From NCBI RefSeq assembly GCF_005402965.1, contig NZ_BJCF01000016.1, positions 1-64,000 on the forward strand: a stretch of DNA of 64,000 nt. The letters are read 5' to 3'. The notes below the pieces were generated by a model. It had not been told where the DNA came from. It saw nothing but the letters and a program-made list of their open reading frames with translations, and did not search any database. The position numbers and the translations under genes are program-made. This DNA comes from Dolichospermum planctonicum. GTDB taxonomy: Bacteria; Cyanobacteriota; Cyanobacteriia; Cyanobacteriales; Nostocaceae. Below are positions 17,606 through 27,818 of the stretch, piece after piece; the stretch's first letter is position 1, and every line of letters starts with the position of its first letter.

Positions 17606-18742
17606 ATGTATTTAAAAACTTTACACCTGAAACAATTTCGTAATTACCAAGATCAAAAAGTTGAATTTACCGCTGCTAAAACTATTTTGGTGGGTAATAA
17701 TGCTCAAGGAAAATCAAATCTATTGGAAGCTGTAGAATTATTAGCAACATTGCGATCGCACCGCATGACACGAGATCATGATTTAATTAAAGAAGGTGAA
17801 TCTACAGCCCAAATTAGTGCTAATTTACAAAGGATTCATAGCAATAGTGATTTAACCCTCACTCTCCGTCGTCAAGGTCGTCGCACCGTCGCTATTAATG
17901 GGGAAATAGTTCCTAAACAAATGAACTTTTTAGGTGTCCTCAATGCAGTAGAATTTTCTAGTTTAGATTTAGAATTGGTGCGGGGTAGTCCGGTCGGTCG
18001 TCGTCATTGGTTGGATACATTATTAATTCAATTAGAACCAGTTTATGCCCATATTTTACATCAATATAACCAAATTTTACGCCAACGCAATGCTTTCTTA
18101 AAACGCTATATCAATACACAAGAAAAGTCTCTACAATCAGAATTAGCTATCTGGAATGCACAATTAGTTACCGCTGGTACAAGGGTAATTTTGAGACGAG
18201 ATAGAGCCATTCAAAGATTGTCTCCCCTAGCTTCTGCATGGCATAATAGTATTAGTGGAGCATCGGAAAATCTAGAGATTAAATATGCTGCTAATATTCC
18301 TTTAGAAAAAATAGAAAAAAATTCTGCCCATGAATTACAAGGTGATTTTTTTGCTAAACTACAACAAAGAGCGATTACTGAATTACATCGAGGCATAACT
18401 TTAGTTGGACCCCACCGCGATGAAATAGAATTAATTATTAATCAAACTCCGGCGCGAAAATATGGTTCTCAAGGTCAACAAAGAACATTGGTTTTAGCTT
18501 TGAAATTAGCCGAATTACAATTAATTGAAGAAGTGATTAATGAACCACCTTTGTTATTATTAGATGATGTTTTAGCTGAATTAGATCCATCCCGTCAAGG
18601 TCAATTACTTGATGCTATTCAAGACCGATTTCAAACTTTGATTACTACTACTCATTTAGGTGCTTTTGATTCTCAATGGTTAAAATCTTCCCAGATTCTA
18701 TCTGTGAGTGCGGGAAAAATATCAGAAAATGGTAATGGGTAA
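17606..18742 (+). CDS. recF: DNA replication and repair protein RecF
   Basis: A 378-aa SMC-like ABC ATPase. Walker A GNNAQGKSNLLEA near residues 31-43, signature-like KYGSQGQQRTLVLALKLAEL near 289, Walker B PPLLLLDDVLAELD near 315. RecF loads RecA at gapped DNA with RecO and RecR. The start ATG 17606 fits MYLKTLHLKQFRNY, the usual RecF N-terminus. Its last codons, ENGNG and the TAA, come from the octamer tandem repeat at 18728-18780, so the natural C-terminus has probably been rewritten by the repeat. Confidence 0.95.
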   Translation: MYLKTLHLKQFRNYQDQKVEFTAAKTILVGNNAQGKSNLLEAVELLATLRSHRMTRDHDLIKEGESTAQISANLQRIHSNSDLTLTLRRQGRRTVAINGEIVPKQMNFLGVLNAVEFSSLDLELVRGSPVGRRHWLDTLLIQLEPVYAHILHQYNQILRQRNAFLKRYINTQEKSLQSELAIWNAQLVTAGTRVILRRDRAIQRLSPLASAWHNSISGASENLEIKYAANIPLEKIEKNSAHELQGDFFAKLQQRAITELHRGITLVGPHRDEIELIINQTPARKYGSQGQQRTLVLALKLAELQLIEEVINEPPLLLLDDVLAELDPSRQGQLLDAIQDRFQTLITTTHLGAFDSQWLKSSQILSVSAGKISENGNG

Positions 18743-18780
18743 TGGGTAATGGGTAATGGGTAATTGGTAATGGGTAATTG
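18728..18780. repeat. 8-bp tandem repeat (GGGTAATG)n overlapping the recF stop
   Basis: Six octamers of AATGGGTA with one or two TTGG variants. The first copies are read as Asn-Gly-Asn-Gly-stop at the end of recF. A similar array lies at 48571-48628. Confidence 0.95.
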
Positions 18781-18784
18781 ACAA

Positions 18785-19243
18785 CTAATTAAATTTTTCT
18801 AGTCTTTTAAAGATGTGTAAAATAATTACAGTTAAAATAGCGCCCATTAATCCTAATTGCCATAAACCACACCCAGCAGCAATTCCCAAAGCAGCGGATA
18901 CCCAAATTGCAGCAGCAGAAGTTAATCCGTGAACTTCTGGAGATTTTGATGTTTGGGAAGATTGACGCAAAATCTCCCCAGCGCCTAAAAATCCCACTCC
19001 AGCAGCGATACCTTGCACTACACGACTAATAGCATCAGCACTAAGTTGTGTTCCACCTGTTTGGATAGTAATTAGAGTAAACACAGATGAACCCAAACTG
19101 ACTAGCATATGAGTTCTTAAACCAGCCGGCTTGTTTTTAATTTGCCTTTCCAGGCCAATTATAGCCCCAATAAACAAGGCCAAACACAGACGCAGCCCGG
19201 TATTCAACCAATCACTGCTGGTAATATAATAAGGATTTGTCAA
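18785..19243 (-). CDS. MgtC/SapB-family membrane protein
   Basis: A 152-aa inner-membrane protein with four to five helices and MgtC motifs: IGAIIGLERQIKNKPAGLRTH, then LVSLGSSVF and GVGFLGAGEIL. MgtC proteins help survival at low Mg2+, often by inhibiting F-ATP synthase; that role is known in Salmonella and only inferred here. The only plausible start is TTG 19243, because an in-frame TAA lies five codons upstream and the first internal ATG is after the first conserved motif. It converges on recF across the octamer repeat. Confidence 0.82.
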   Translation of the reverse strand: MTNPYYITSSDWLNTGLRLCLALFIGAIIGLERQIKNKPAGLRTHMLVSLGSSVFTLITIQTGGTQLSADAISRVVQGIAAGVGFLGAGEILRQSSQTSKSPEVHGLTSAAAIWVSAALGIAAGCGLWQLGLMGAILTVIILHIFKRLEKFN

Positions 19244-19474
19244 GTTCTGTAGGTGTTAAATAGTTCAACGGTGGAATATGTGGAGTTAAAAACAAATAAA
19301 AACAAAATATAGTTCATTTTTGATATTAATTGGTAGTATAGTAACAAAAAGTATTTAATCAATAATATTTAATAATTTAACTTGTCTGACTACTTACTGA
19401 CTCCCCCATCAGTCATATTTAACAACTTTCAGGTAAAACAGAATTACCATATAAACGGACACCTAATGAATTGA

Positions 19475-21799
19475 GTGGATAAACTCTATTGGCTTGACAA
19501 AATCACACTACAAGACCGCGCTAAAGTCGGCGTTTTAGCGTTTTACTTAAGCAAAATTCAACAACGAGGCTACCCTGTTCTCCCTGGTTTTGTGGTAGCA
19601 GCGGATATTTTACAGCAATTCCTAGAAAATCTCAACAGTTCAGAGTCTTTAATTGCTGATTTACCTCATTCTTCTCTACACTTAGATGTAAATAATTGGC
19701 GACAACTTCAGCAGGTAGCTGGCCGCTTGCGTCAGGAAATTATCTCGGCCAGTGTCCCACCTCATTGGCTAAGGACAATTTTTGCAGCTGCTAAACAATG
19801 GCCAGGAAGTAGTTTAATTTTGCGCCCTAGTCTGGCAATATCAAGTAATCAAGAAATGAAAAATGTGACCGGGTTATTAGATTCGGTATTTTGTCCTTGC
19901 GAAGAAGCGGAAATTGGGGCAGCTTTAAAGTTACTTTACAGTCAATTATTCCGTGCTAGAAGTTTACTATATTGGCGGAGTATGGGTATTACTTTACCAC
20001 AAATTAATTTAGGAGTATTAGTACAACCAGTTGATTCTTGCATTGCCTCTGGTGTCCTGAATATTAACCCCTTGGCTTATGATATTGAAGCTACTTGGGG
20101 CGATTGTTTAGCAATTACTAATGGTGAAGTATTACCAGATGTTTACTACATAGAACCGGAAACCGGGGTGGTTTTAGAAAGACAATTGGGGAATAAAATT
20201 TTGGCTTATGGTCTTGATAATGGCACACATTTAGCCAGTGAAGAATTACAGCTAACATCAAATCATAATTGTTTACCGACTTATCTTTTACCAGAATCTC
20301 AACAACAAGAATACGCTTTACCAGAAGCATATTTACAAGAATTAATTGTTTTAGGAAATCGCCTAGTTGGTGAACTGGGTACAACTTTAACTGTAAAATG
20401 GAAACTTGTCCCCTCATATTTAGCCTCTACCTCTAAAATCTATATTACAGAGGTTACTGTTCCCCAACCGATAAAACCGAATATCCAATTTATTCAAGGT
20501 ATTGGGGCAGCTAGGGGCAGAATTATTGCTAATGCTTATATTCTCAATTCAGCGCAAAAATTGCTACAAGTTCCCAAGGATGTAATTCTGATTACATCAG
20601 TCATTACTCCTGATTATTTACCATTATTACGGGGTGTTGCTGGCATTATTACGGAACAAGGCGGATTAACTAGTCATGGTGCAATTTTAGCCAGAGAATT
20701 AAGTATTCCTGCGGTGATTAGTGCCACGGGTGCGACGACTATTTTACAATCAGGTGAAAAATTATTACTAGATGGTGACAAAGGAGAAATATATCGTCTG
20801 ACAGAAGAAGAGGAAAATTTTCCGATTGCGGAGATGGAAAAAACAATGAATGATGAGAAAATATCAGATCATCAATTTACAAATTTACCAATAATTGCCA
20901 CTAGGTTAATGGTAAATTTAAGTCAACCTCAATTAATTAAACAAGTACAAAGTTTACCTGTAGATGGTGTGGGATTATTACGTTCGGAATTGATGATATT
21001 AAATATCCTCAAGGGAAAACATCCTCAACAATGGTTACTAGAAGGAAGAAAAAAGGAATTATTAGAGTTATTATCTGAGCAAATTATGGAGTTTGCTCGC
21101 GCTTTTTTACCTAGACCTATTTTTTATCGTTCTTTAGATTTACCAGCCTATAATTTAACATCATTGAGTGCAGATTCCCTCTTATCACAGTCATCAATTC
21201 TCGGTGAGAGGGGTGTTTTTAATTATATGCAGTATCCGGCGATTTTTGAATTGGAATTACAAGCTTTAGCGATAGTCCAAGCATCTGGTTATAGAAATAT
21301 TAATTTGCTATTACCTTTTGTCCGCACTGTGGAAGAATTTGTATTTTGTCGTGATAAAGTTGCGGAATCTGGGTTAATAAAAAACCATCAGTTTCAATTA
21401 TGGATCATGGCAGAAGTTCCTAGTATACTATTTCTTTTACCTGAATATATTAAAGCTGGTGTGATGGGTATTTCCATTGGCACAAATGATTTAACTCAAT
21501 TATTATTAGGAGTAGATCGAGAACAGGGAAAATTTGCAACAATATTTGATGAAAGTCATCCAGTAGTCATGAAAGCAATATCTCAATTAATTAAAATGTC
21601 TCAAGCTGGAGGTATTCCCTGTTCTATCTGTGGTCAAGCTCCGGCACTTTATCCAGAAATAATTGATAAGTTAATAGAATGGGGCATTACTTCTATTTCT
21701 GTAGAACCGGAAGCTGTAGAAAAGACCTATAAAGCGATCGCTCGTGCTGAACAAAGATTAATTTTAGCAGCAGCACGCAAGCAACTAGGAAATTTGTAA
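19475..21799 (+). CDS. PEP synthase/PPDK-like protein with divergent ATP-binding domain
   Basis: A 774-aa protein with the PpsA order: ATP-grasp-like domain (1-330), swivelling phosphohistidine domain near 385-410 (TEQGGLTSHGAILAREL with the His), and a C-terminal PEP-binding barrel (GVGLLRSELM, LGERGVFNY, SIGTNDLTQLLLGVDRE, SICGQAPA with the catalytic Cys). The ATP domain is weakly conserved: ILRPSLAIS stands where PpsA has VRSSATAED, and no clear PPDK glycine loop is seen. It may therefore not be an ordinary PEP synthase, but a related dikinase or a PEP-dependent phosphotransferase. GTG 19475 is the likely start. Single gene. Confidence 0.8.
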   Translation: MDKLYWLDKITLQDRAKVGVLAFYLSKIQQRGYPVLPGFVVAADILQQFLENLNSSESLIADLPHSSLHLDVNNWRQLQQVAGRLRQEIISASVPPHWLRTIFAAAKQWPGSSLILRPSLAISSNQEMKNVTGLLDSVFCPCEEAEIGAALKLLYSQLFRARSLLYWRSMGITLPQINLGVLVQPVDSCIASGVLNINPLAYDIEATWGDCLAITNGEVLPDVYYIEPETGVVLERQLGNKILAYGLDNGTHLASEELQLTSNHNCLPTYLLPESQQQEYALPEAYLQELIVLGNRLVGELGTTLTVKWKLVPSYLASTSKIYITEVTVPQPIKPNIQFIQGIGAARGRIIANAYILNSAQKLLQVPKDVILITSVITPDYLPLLRGVAGIITEQGGLTSHGAILARELSIPAVISATGATTILQSGEKLLLDGDKGEIYRLTEEEENFPIAEMEKTMNDEKISDHQFTNLPIIATRLMVNLSQPQLIKQVQSLPVDGVGLLRSELMILNILKGKHPQQWLLEGRKKELLELLSEQIMEFARAFLPRPIFYRSLDLPAYNLTSLSADSLLSQSSILGERGVFNYMQYPAIFELELQALAIVQASGYRNINLLLPFVRTVEEFVFCRDKVAESGLIKNHQFQLWIMAEVPSILFLLPEYIKAGVMGISIGTNDLTQLLLGVDREQGKFATIFDESHPVVMKAISQLIKMSQAGGIPCSICGQAPALYPEIIDKLIEWGITSISVEPEAVEKTYKAIARAEQRLILAAARKQLGNL

Positions 21800-21898
21800 A
21801 TTTTTCTTAATTCTATCATCAATAACATAAAAAACAACTATTATAGATAATATAGCAATCCCCATAGTTAATTGATTTTTATATAAATGTCATTATAA

Positions 21899-24800
21899 AT
21901 GTCATTCCCAAAATTTCAACAACATCTGACTAATTTAATAACGACAGCAGAAACTATGCTGGCTTCATCTCGGACTGGTAAACCAGAAGAAAATACAAAA
22001 GATAGTCTGATTGTCCCTTTTCTCGATGCACTAGGTTATACAACAGAATATCGGACACTTGAAGGATCAATTCGCAGCTTAATTGGCACTACTACATGGG
22101 TAGATTATTTATTACGTAATCAAGTAGGAAAACATCCAAAATTGATGTTTGAAGCTAAAAGTTTATGGGACAAAAATATCTGGGAAACCAATACACAACA
22201 AGTTTTAGATTACCTGAGAAACTATAGTTTAGATATTGGTACACAAGAACCTGTACTGTGGATTATTTTATCTAATTTTCGGGAATGGCACATTTTAAGA
22301 TTACAAGATAGAAAACCTTTTTGGTCATTTACACTTGAGGATCTAAAAAATGATCCTGAACTGGTAAATAGAGTATATACTTGTCTGCATCGTGAAAATT
22401 TATCTAGTAACCGTTTAGAAGCATTTTATAGTGAAAAAACTAGAGAAGAATTAGGAACAAAATTTTTAGCAGACTTGAAAATTTGGCGCGTCATTCTTGC
22501 TAATGGTATTAAAAAATCCCAACCTGATTTAAGTTTAGAGAAAATTCGTGAAGCAGCGCAAATCATTTTAAATCGTTTTCTATTAATTAGACTTTTAGAG
22601 ACATTTAGCCGAGAAATGCCATTTAATTATCTGGGTAGAGTTTATTATAACTGGCAACAAACTTTTCCCAACTTGCCTTTTATCGAACAACTAAGACAGG
22701 CTTTTCGGAGTACATGGTTAGACTATAATACTGAGTTATTTCAACCTTCTTGGATTGATGAATTAACAATTGATGTTGAGTATTTAGAATCAATTATTGT
22801 CATTAATGCAGTACCACAGCCAGGTATACTTGATACAATTACTGGAACATTAGCTAATTATCGTTCAATTTATAACTATGATTTCACCACTCTAACCCAG
22901 GATATATTAGGTACTGCTTATGAACAATTTTTAGCCCATCAATTAATTCTTGTTAACGATGTTGTGCAAATTTTAGAAAATCAAAAAAACCGCAAAAAAG
23001 AAGGTATTTTCTATACTCCTAACTATATAGTCCGTCGCATTGTTTATCAATCTTTGCAACCATTAGTAAAACCTAAAATTGATCAAGCTATTGGGTTATT
23101 AGAAAGGGGTGAATTACAGCAATCTCATGTAGTCGCAAAATCAGTTTTAGAAATTACAGTTCTTGATCCTGCTTGTGGTTCAGGTTTATTTTTATTAAGT
23201 GCATTTGATTATTTATTAACAGAAATTAAACGTTATAATCTCGCTTGTCAAAATGCGAAAATACCCAAAAATTTTGATTTATTTAGTCATGTAGCACCTC
23301 AACCAATTATTAATCCTGAAGAACAAATTTTAGTCAAAATGCTACATGGAGTAGATCGAGATCCCCAAGCAGTATTATTAGCAAAATTATCACTATGGAC
23401 AAGATTATTACGTGCGCGTCCTGGAGAATATGGTAGACGCAATGGTTCTATATATTCTCATTTACCAGCGCTGACTTTAAATATTCGCGTTGGAGATAGT
23501 TTAATTCATAGTCCCACTAATTTAGAACTTTTTTCTCAACAATTAACAATAGTCGCAAATTTAGCTAATATTGCTAGAGATACTAGTCAAAGTGAAATAG
23601 AAAGAAATCAAGCAGTTAGTAATTTAGAAAATACAATTGCTGTGATTAATCAACAAGTTAATTCTGTTTTAACTGCTTTTTTTGCTAGTGATGAAAGTAT
23701 CAATTCAGTAGTTTATGCAATTAAAAATAGAGCAGCTGAAGGAGCAGAAATAGAAGCAATTCGGCAATTTATTACAGAAAATATTAATTCTGAACAAACT
23801 TTAGAATCAACTTTAGAAAATTGGACATCTGCTGAATTAGCGAGAGTTAAATCTGAACTTATGAGTTTAGAAACTGCTCAAGAAGAGGTAATTATTAAAC
23901 GTCCATTTAATTGGGAAGTTGAATTTTCCCATATTTTTGATCCGAGATTACCAAAATCGGAACAAGGGTTTTCTGTAATCATTGGTAATCCTCCTTATTT
24001 TAATGTTGATTCAACCTTTGGTAGAGGTGCATTAGAATTAAAATGGTTAAAATTTGCCTATCCTGATATTTACACTGATAAAACTGATATTTTGTTTTAT
24101 TTCTTCCGTCGGGGATTTGAAATTTTAAAAGTAGATGGTTATTTAAGTTTTATTATTTCTCGTGCTTTTATTCAAGGTGATAAATCTAGAAGTTTGCGAG
24201 AATTTATCTGTAAAAATACCAAAATAGTCAATATTATTGATTTTTTAGGACATCAAGTTTTTCAAGCGGGAATTGCTACTTGTATTATTGAATTTCAAAG
24301 AAAAAAACCTCAACCAAAAGATACATTTACAACTTTCTATGTGTTGGATCTTGATGTTGTCAAAAAAACTTTTATCAGTGATGATTGTTCTTTACATTTA
24401 AGTCAAGGTGTAACTCAGGTAAATATTACTCAATCTAACTTAAATGATCATCGTTGGCAAATATCTCCATATAATGATATTTTTCATAAAATTGATTCTC
24501 AAGGTGTGAAACTCAGAGAATTACCTGAATGTGATTTAGTAGAGCAGGGTATTCAAACAGGAGAAAATAAGATTTTCGCACCTGAGCAGGGTTTTCCATC
24601 TAACTTTACCAAAGAAAAACTATACCAAATAGTCAAAAATTCGGGAATTTTAGCCTATGGCTTTATACCCGATAATTCTCAACTATTGTATATTGAAAGT
24701 AGTGAAAAATTTGAAGATTTATCAATAGCAATTCAAGAGTATTTACTTGCAAATAGAAACAAGCTAGAAACCAGAGCAGCTTATCAGGAAGGAAGTTGTG

Positions 24801-25822
24801 AATGGTATGCTCTACACAGATCAAGACGTAAAGATCAACACTCTCATTTTCGACCTAAAATTTTATGTCCATATCGTGCCACTAGTAATAGATTTAGTGT
24901 TGATTTAGAAGGTAATTTAGCAGGTTTAACAGATACTACAGCTATATTCCTACGAGATATATATTGTTATGATCCAGATGATTTAAAACTTGATAAACTA
25001 TACGCTTTGGTTGCTTTACTTAATTCTCAAGTCCTGGAATTTCGTTATACTGCATTAGGTGGAATTGGTAAATTGACAGGAAAAGGAATATTTGAATATT
25101 TTGAAAATCAAGTTGGTGATTTACCAATTCCTCAGTTTAATGAAGAAAATCATCATGACTATCAAGAGTTAGCTAAATTAAGTCGTGAAGCTCATGATAT
25201 TTGGCAAATTCGTTATCAAATTATCACAACTTATCAAGGTAAATCTTCAGCATTTCCTAGTAAAGAAGTATCATTAAATGAATATCACAAATTATCTAGT
25301 GATTATGCTGTAGATATTGAATGGGAAAGTCCTCATGCTAATGAAGAAGGACATTTACTAGAATTGAAAATTGAACCTAGTGCAAATGGATATATTATTT
25401 GGGGAGAAGTAACTGATGATGAAGATTGGAAGGAAAGTGATAGAAAATGGATAGAAATAGCTAATGTGAATATTCCTAACCCCTATTTACGGAGATATAT
25501 GTTAGTAAGACTGATTTATTTAACTGAATTTGATTCATCTTTTCGTCGTAAACAAAAATTATCGCGGGAAATAGGAAACTTAGTTAATATTACTTTTGAT
25601 GTTTTAAAAGTTAATAGATATGATCAAGACAGATTTAGTAATCTTAGGGCTTTAGAAATTATTGCACAGAGAGTTAAGCAGGAAGTTGGTAGATCAGATT
25701 TAGAAACAGTTTTACTTAGACAAATGGAAATCAAAAATCAAATTGACAAAAAAGCTTACCGGATGTATAAAGTAGAGGAATATGTAGATATAATTGAACA
25801 AGCTTTAAAAGTTGTTTTGTAA
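21899..25822 (+). CDS. Type IIG-like restriction-modification protein (nuclease, N6-adenine methyltransferase, specificity)
   Basis: A 1307-aa single-chain enzyme. N-terminal HSDR_N-like nuclease: KDSLIVPFLDALGY, VDYLL (about residue 68) and MFEAKSLW (about 84) give the D...ExK catalytic set. Middle gamma-class methyltransferase: TVLDPACGSGLFLLSA near 420 (SAM site) and IIGNPPYFNVD near 695 (catalytic NPPY). The C-terminal third is a TaqI/Eco57I-type target-recognition region. Such enzymes cut near and methylate the same asymmetric site. ATG 21899 is used: an earlier ATG at 21887 reads three codons and stops. No separate hsd, dnd or BREX genes are next to it, so it can act alone. Confidence 0.88.
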   Translation: MSFPKFQQHLTNLITTAETMLASSRTGKPEENTKDSLIVPFLDALGYTTEYRTLEGSIRSLIGTTTWVDYLLRNQVGKHPKLMFEAKSLWDKNIWETNTQQVLDYLRNYSLDIGTQEPVLWIILSNFREWHILRLQDRKPFWSFTLEDLKNDPELVNRVYTCLHRENLSSNRLEAFYSEKTREELGTKFLADLKIWRVILANGIKKSQPDLSLEKIREAAQIILNRFLLIRLLETFSREMPFNYLGRVYYNWQQTFPNLPFIEQLRQAFRSTWLDYNTELFQPSWIDELTIDVEYLESIIVINAVPQPGILDTITGTLANYRSIYNYDFTTLTQDILGTAYEQFLAHQLILVNDVVQILENQKNRKKEGIFYTPNYIVRRIVYQSLQPLVKPKIDQAIGLLERGELQQSHVVAKSVLEITVLDPACGSGLFLLSAFDYLLTEIKRYNLACQNAKIPKNFDLFSHVAPQPIINPEEQILVKMLHGVDRDPQAVLLAKLSLWTRLLRARPGEYGRRNGSIYSHLPALTLNIRVGDSLIHSPTNLELFSQQLTIVANLANIARDTSQSEIERNQAVSNLENTIAVINQQVNSVLTAFFASDESINSVVYAIKNRAAEGAEIEAIRQFITENINSEQTLESTLENWTSAELARVKSELMSLETAQEEVIIKRPFNWEVEFSHIFDPRLPKSEQGFSVIIGNPPYFNVDSTFGRGALELKWLKFAYPDIYTDKTDILFYFFRRGFEILKVDGYLSFIISRAFIQGDKSRSLREFICKNTKIVNIIDFLGHQVFQAGIATCIIEFQRKKPQPKDTFTTFYVLDLDVVKKTFISDDCSLHLSQGVTQVNITQSNLNDHRWQISPYNDIFHKIDSQGVKLRELPECDLVEQGIQTGENKIFAPEQGFPSNFTKEKLYQIVKNSGILAYGFIPDNSQLLYIESSEKFEDLSIAIQEYLLANRNKLETRAAYQEGSCEWYALHRSRRKDQHSHFRPKILCPYRATSNRFSVDLEGNLAGLTDTTAIFLRDIYCYDPDDLKLDKLYALVALLNSQVLEFRYTALGGIGKLTGKGIFEYFENQVGDLPIPQFNEENHHDYQELAKLSREAHDIWQIRYQIITTYQGKSSAFPSKEVSLNEYHKLSSDYAVDIEWESPHANEEGHLLELKIEPSANGYIIWGEVTDDEDWKESDRKWIEIANVNIPNPYLRRYMLVRLIYLTEFDSSFRRKQKLSREIGNLVNITFDVLKVNRYDQDRFSNLRALEIIAQRVKQEVGRSDLETVLLRQMEIKNQIDKKAYRMYKVEEYVDIIEQALKVVL

Positions 25823-25943
25823 TTTTAATCTCTAACCCCAGCGCCAGGAAGGAGGGGACTATTTTCCCATTACATACCTCTATTGGGTGTGTTGTCCACG
25901 AAAGAAAACACACCACTAGAGATTAATATCAATTAATATCAAA

Positions 25944-27110
25944 TTAATATCGGCAAATAGCCGCTACTTTGACTCCGCTAGGCATTGCTTCTGGTTCAAG
26001 AGTATAAACTCTACCACCATTTAATATGGTGTGAATCACGGCAAAATCTAACATATCTTCATCATCTGGTGCTGGTTCTGGGTGTAATTCAACTGTGGCA
26101 TTTGGTAAATCAAATTTACCCCATATATGTTGTTTTAAAGGCACAAACAAGGTATCAACTCTTTGATAATAAGCAGCAGGAATAATTGTTTTTATGTCAT
26201 TAGTAATCTTGGTACTTTCTTCCCCCGCTAATTGCAGATAAACAGCCATTATATCTTCATATTCCTGTTGAAATAAAGGAGAAACAATTTCCCAAGCTGC
26301 ACGATTTAATTCTTCGGTTTTCATCAATTCCACATTGCCAGTAATACCTGTTTCTAAAAAATGTGGATAGGTATTAGCCTTTTGGTAAATTGGTAATAAA
26401 TAATCTACTCCTGCTAATATTAAAGGGGCTTTTTCATCTCGTAAAGTTTCATGTAATGCAGTATCAACAGCATAACAAAAATTTAAAATCTCTCGCTCAT
26501 GTTTTTCCCGATCTGAACTACCCTGTCCATGGACAGAACCCGGTTGTTGAGCGGCATAACTTACACTTCTAGGTGTACCAACTCTGTGCTGTACACCTTT
26601 TTGAAATTCATCTTCTAGAAGTGTTTCCTCTAGATTTTGCGGCATATTTTCTACTGCTATTTCATCCAATTTGTAGCGCGTTCCTGAGTAAAATTTGACA
26701 TGATTTTGACTCAATGCTAAAATATAGAATTTTCCATCATTATTAATCAGTTCTAGTAAAGGTTTGATATGAAAATTCTTGCCAACAATTGCCAATTGGG
26801 GAAAGGAAATTGGTAAACAATAGTAACGAAATAGATTGGGGGAACTAAAAATTACCAATCCCTGATTTTGATTTTCCCAAAAACCAATATTGTCTAATTC
26901 CATCGCTGGTTTAAGCAAATTTACCGACTCCGTAGGACGTAAACCGATTTCATCTAAGCGTTTTTCCGCTTCCCGAATTAAATTTTTAAACCGAATGGGA
27001 TTTTGTCGTGTTTCTCCTCCCAATCTTTCTACAGGTAGATACAGGGAAACGCAGGGATACTGAGGATTTTGGACTAAATTTTTGAGTTCATCAAGAGAAA
27101 ATATATTCAT
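25944..27110 (-). CDS. Bacterial release-factor-like (baeRF) domain protein
   Basis: A 388-aa soluble protein resembling the bacterial archaeo-eukaryotic release factor-like (baeRF3) group: PCVSLYLPVERLGGETRQN near the N-terminus, FYILALSQNHVKFYSGTRY in the middle domain and TILNGGRVYTLEPEAMP near the C-terminus. baeRF proteins are predicted to act on ribosomes, in stress or recycling, but have no settled function. I see no GGQ peptidyl-release motif. The ATG at 27110 is preferred over a TTG at 27125. Monocistronic, converging on the restriction gene. Confidence 0.7.
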   Translation of the reverse strand: MNIFSLDELKNLVQNPQYPCVSLYLPVERLGGETRQNPIRFKNLIREAEKRLDEIGLRPTESVNLLKPAMELDNIGFWENQNQGLVIFSSPNLFRYYCLPISFPQLAIVGKNFHIKPLLELINNDGKFYILALSQNHVKFYSGTRYKLDEIAVENMPQNLEETLLEDEFQKGVQHRVGTPRSVSYAAQQPGSVHGQGSSDREKHEREILNFCYAVDTALHETLRDEKAPLILAGVDYLLPIYQKANTYPHFLETGITGNVELMKTEELNRAAWEIVSPLFQQEYEDIMAVYLQLAGEESTKITNDIKTIIPAAYYQRVDTLFVPLKQHIWGKFDLPNATVELHPEPAPDDEDMLDFAVIHTILNGGRVYTLEPEAMPSGVKVAAICRY

Positions 27111-27281
27111 AGATTTTATCCACAAAGGATGACTAGAGAATATAAATTCTATTCAACTCTTGATATGGCAATTTTGCATCTTTCTTTTGATAAGAAATTA
27201 CCCGCTTTATCTGCCTTTTTATAGATAGAATCAGATACGGGTGTACAAATACATACAGATTGTGATTATTTCCAGCAGGAA

Positions 27282-27818
27282 TTATTGCTTTTTCAAAATA
27301 CTGGGAATTGTTGTTAAGATGCGGGTGGCAATTTCTGCTGGTGTTTCGGTGGCAGTAATGGTAATATGTAAATCAGCTTGGGAATACTTATGTTGACGTT
27401 GTTCTAAGAGCGATCTTAATTTACCTTGAGGATCGGCATTTTGTAACAGTGGTCTTGTATTGTCCTCCGCCAAGCGCTCTAATATTATTTGGATTGGTAC
27501 ATCTAACCAAACTACCAAACCATGATGAAGATAACCCCAATTTTGCTGCTGCATGACAATACCGCCACCCGTAGCTACAATTAACTTAGTATAGGCACAG
27601 ACTTGAGCTAAAACATCACTTTCCAATTGACGAAAATCATCTTCACCATTTTCGGTAAATATTTCGTTAATAGATTTACCTGCTGCTTTAACTATGATTT
27701 CATCTGTATCAACAAATCTATAACCGATTTCCTGTGCGAGTAATTTTCCTACCGTTGTTTTCCCAACTCCCATCATCCCAATTAAGTAGAGGTTAACCCC
27801 TTTTAATAAATTAGTCAC
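27282..27818 (-). CDS. aroK: Shikimate kinase
   Basis: A 178-aa cytoplasmic kinase. Walker A GMMGVGKTTVGKLLA near residues 14-28, shikimate-binding FVDTDEIIVKAAGKSI and DFRQLESDVL, then ATGGGIVMQQ near 82 and the lid Arg in NTRPLLQ. It phosphorylates shikimate at O3 in the chorismate pathway. The start is GTG 27818, with GGAG about 10 bases upstream on the minus strand. No other aro genes are nearby. Confidence 0.95.
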   Translation of the reverse strand: MTNLLKGVNLYLIGMMGVGKTTVGKLLAQEIGYRFVDTDEIIVKAAGKSINEIFTENGEDDFRQLESDVLAQVCAYTKLIVATGGGIVMQQQNWGYLHHGLVVWLDVPIQIILERLAEDNTRPLLQNADPQGKLRSLLEQRQHKYSQADLHITITATETPAEIATRILTTIPSILKKQ

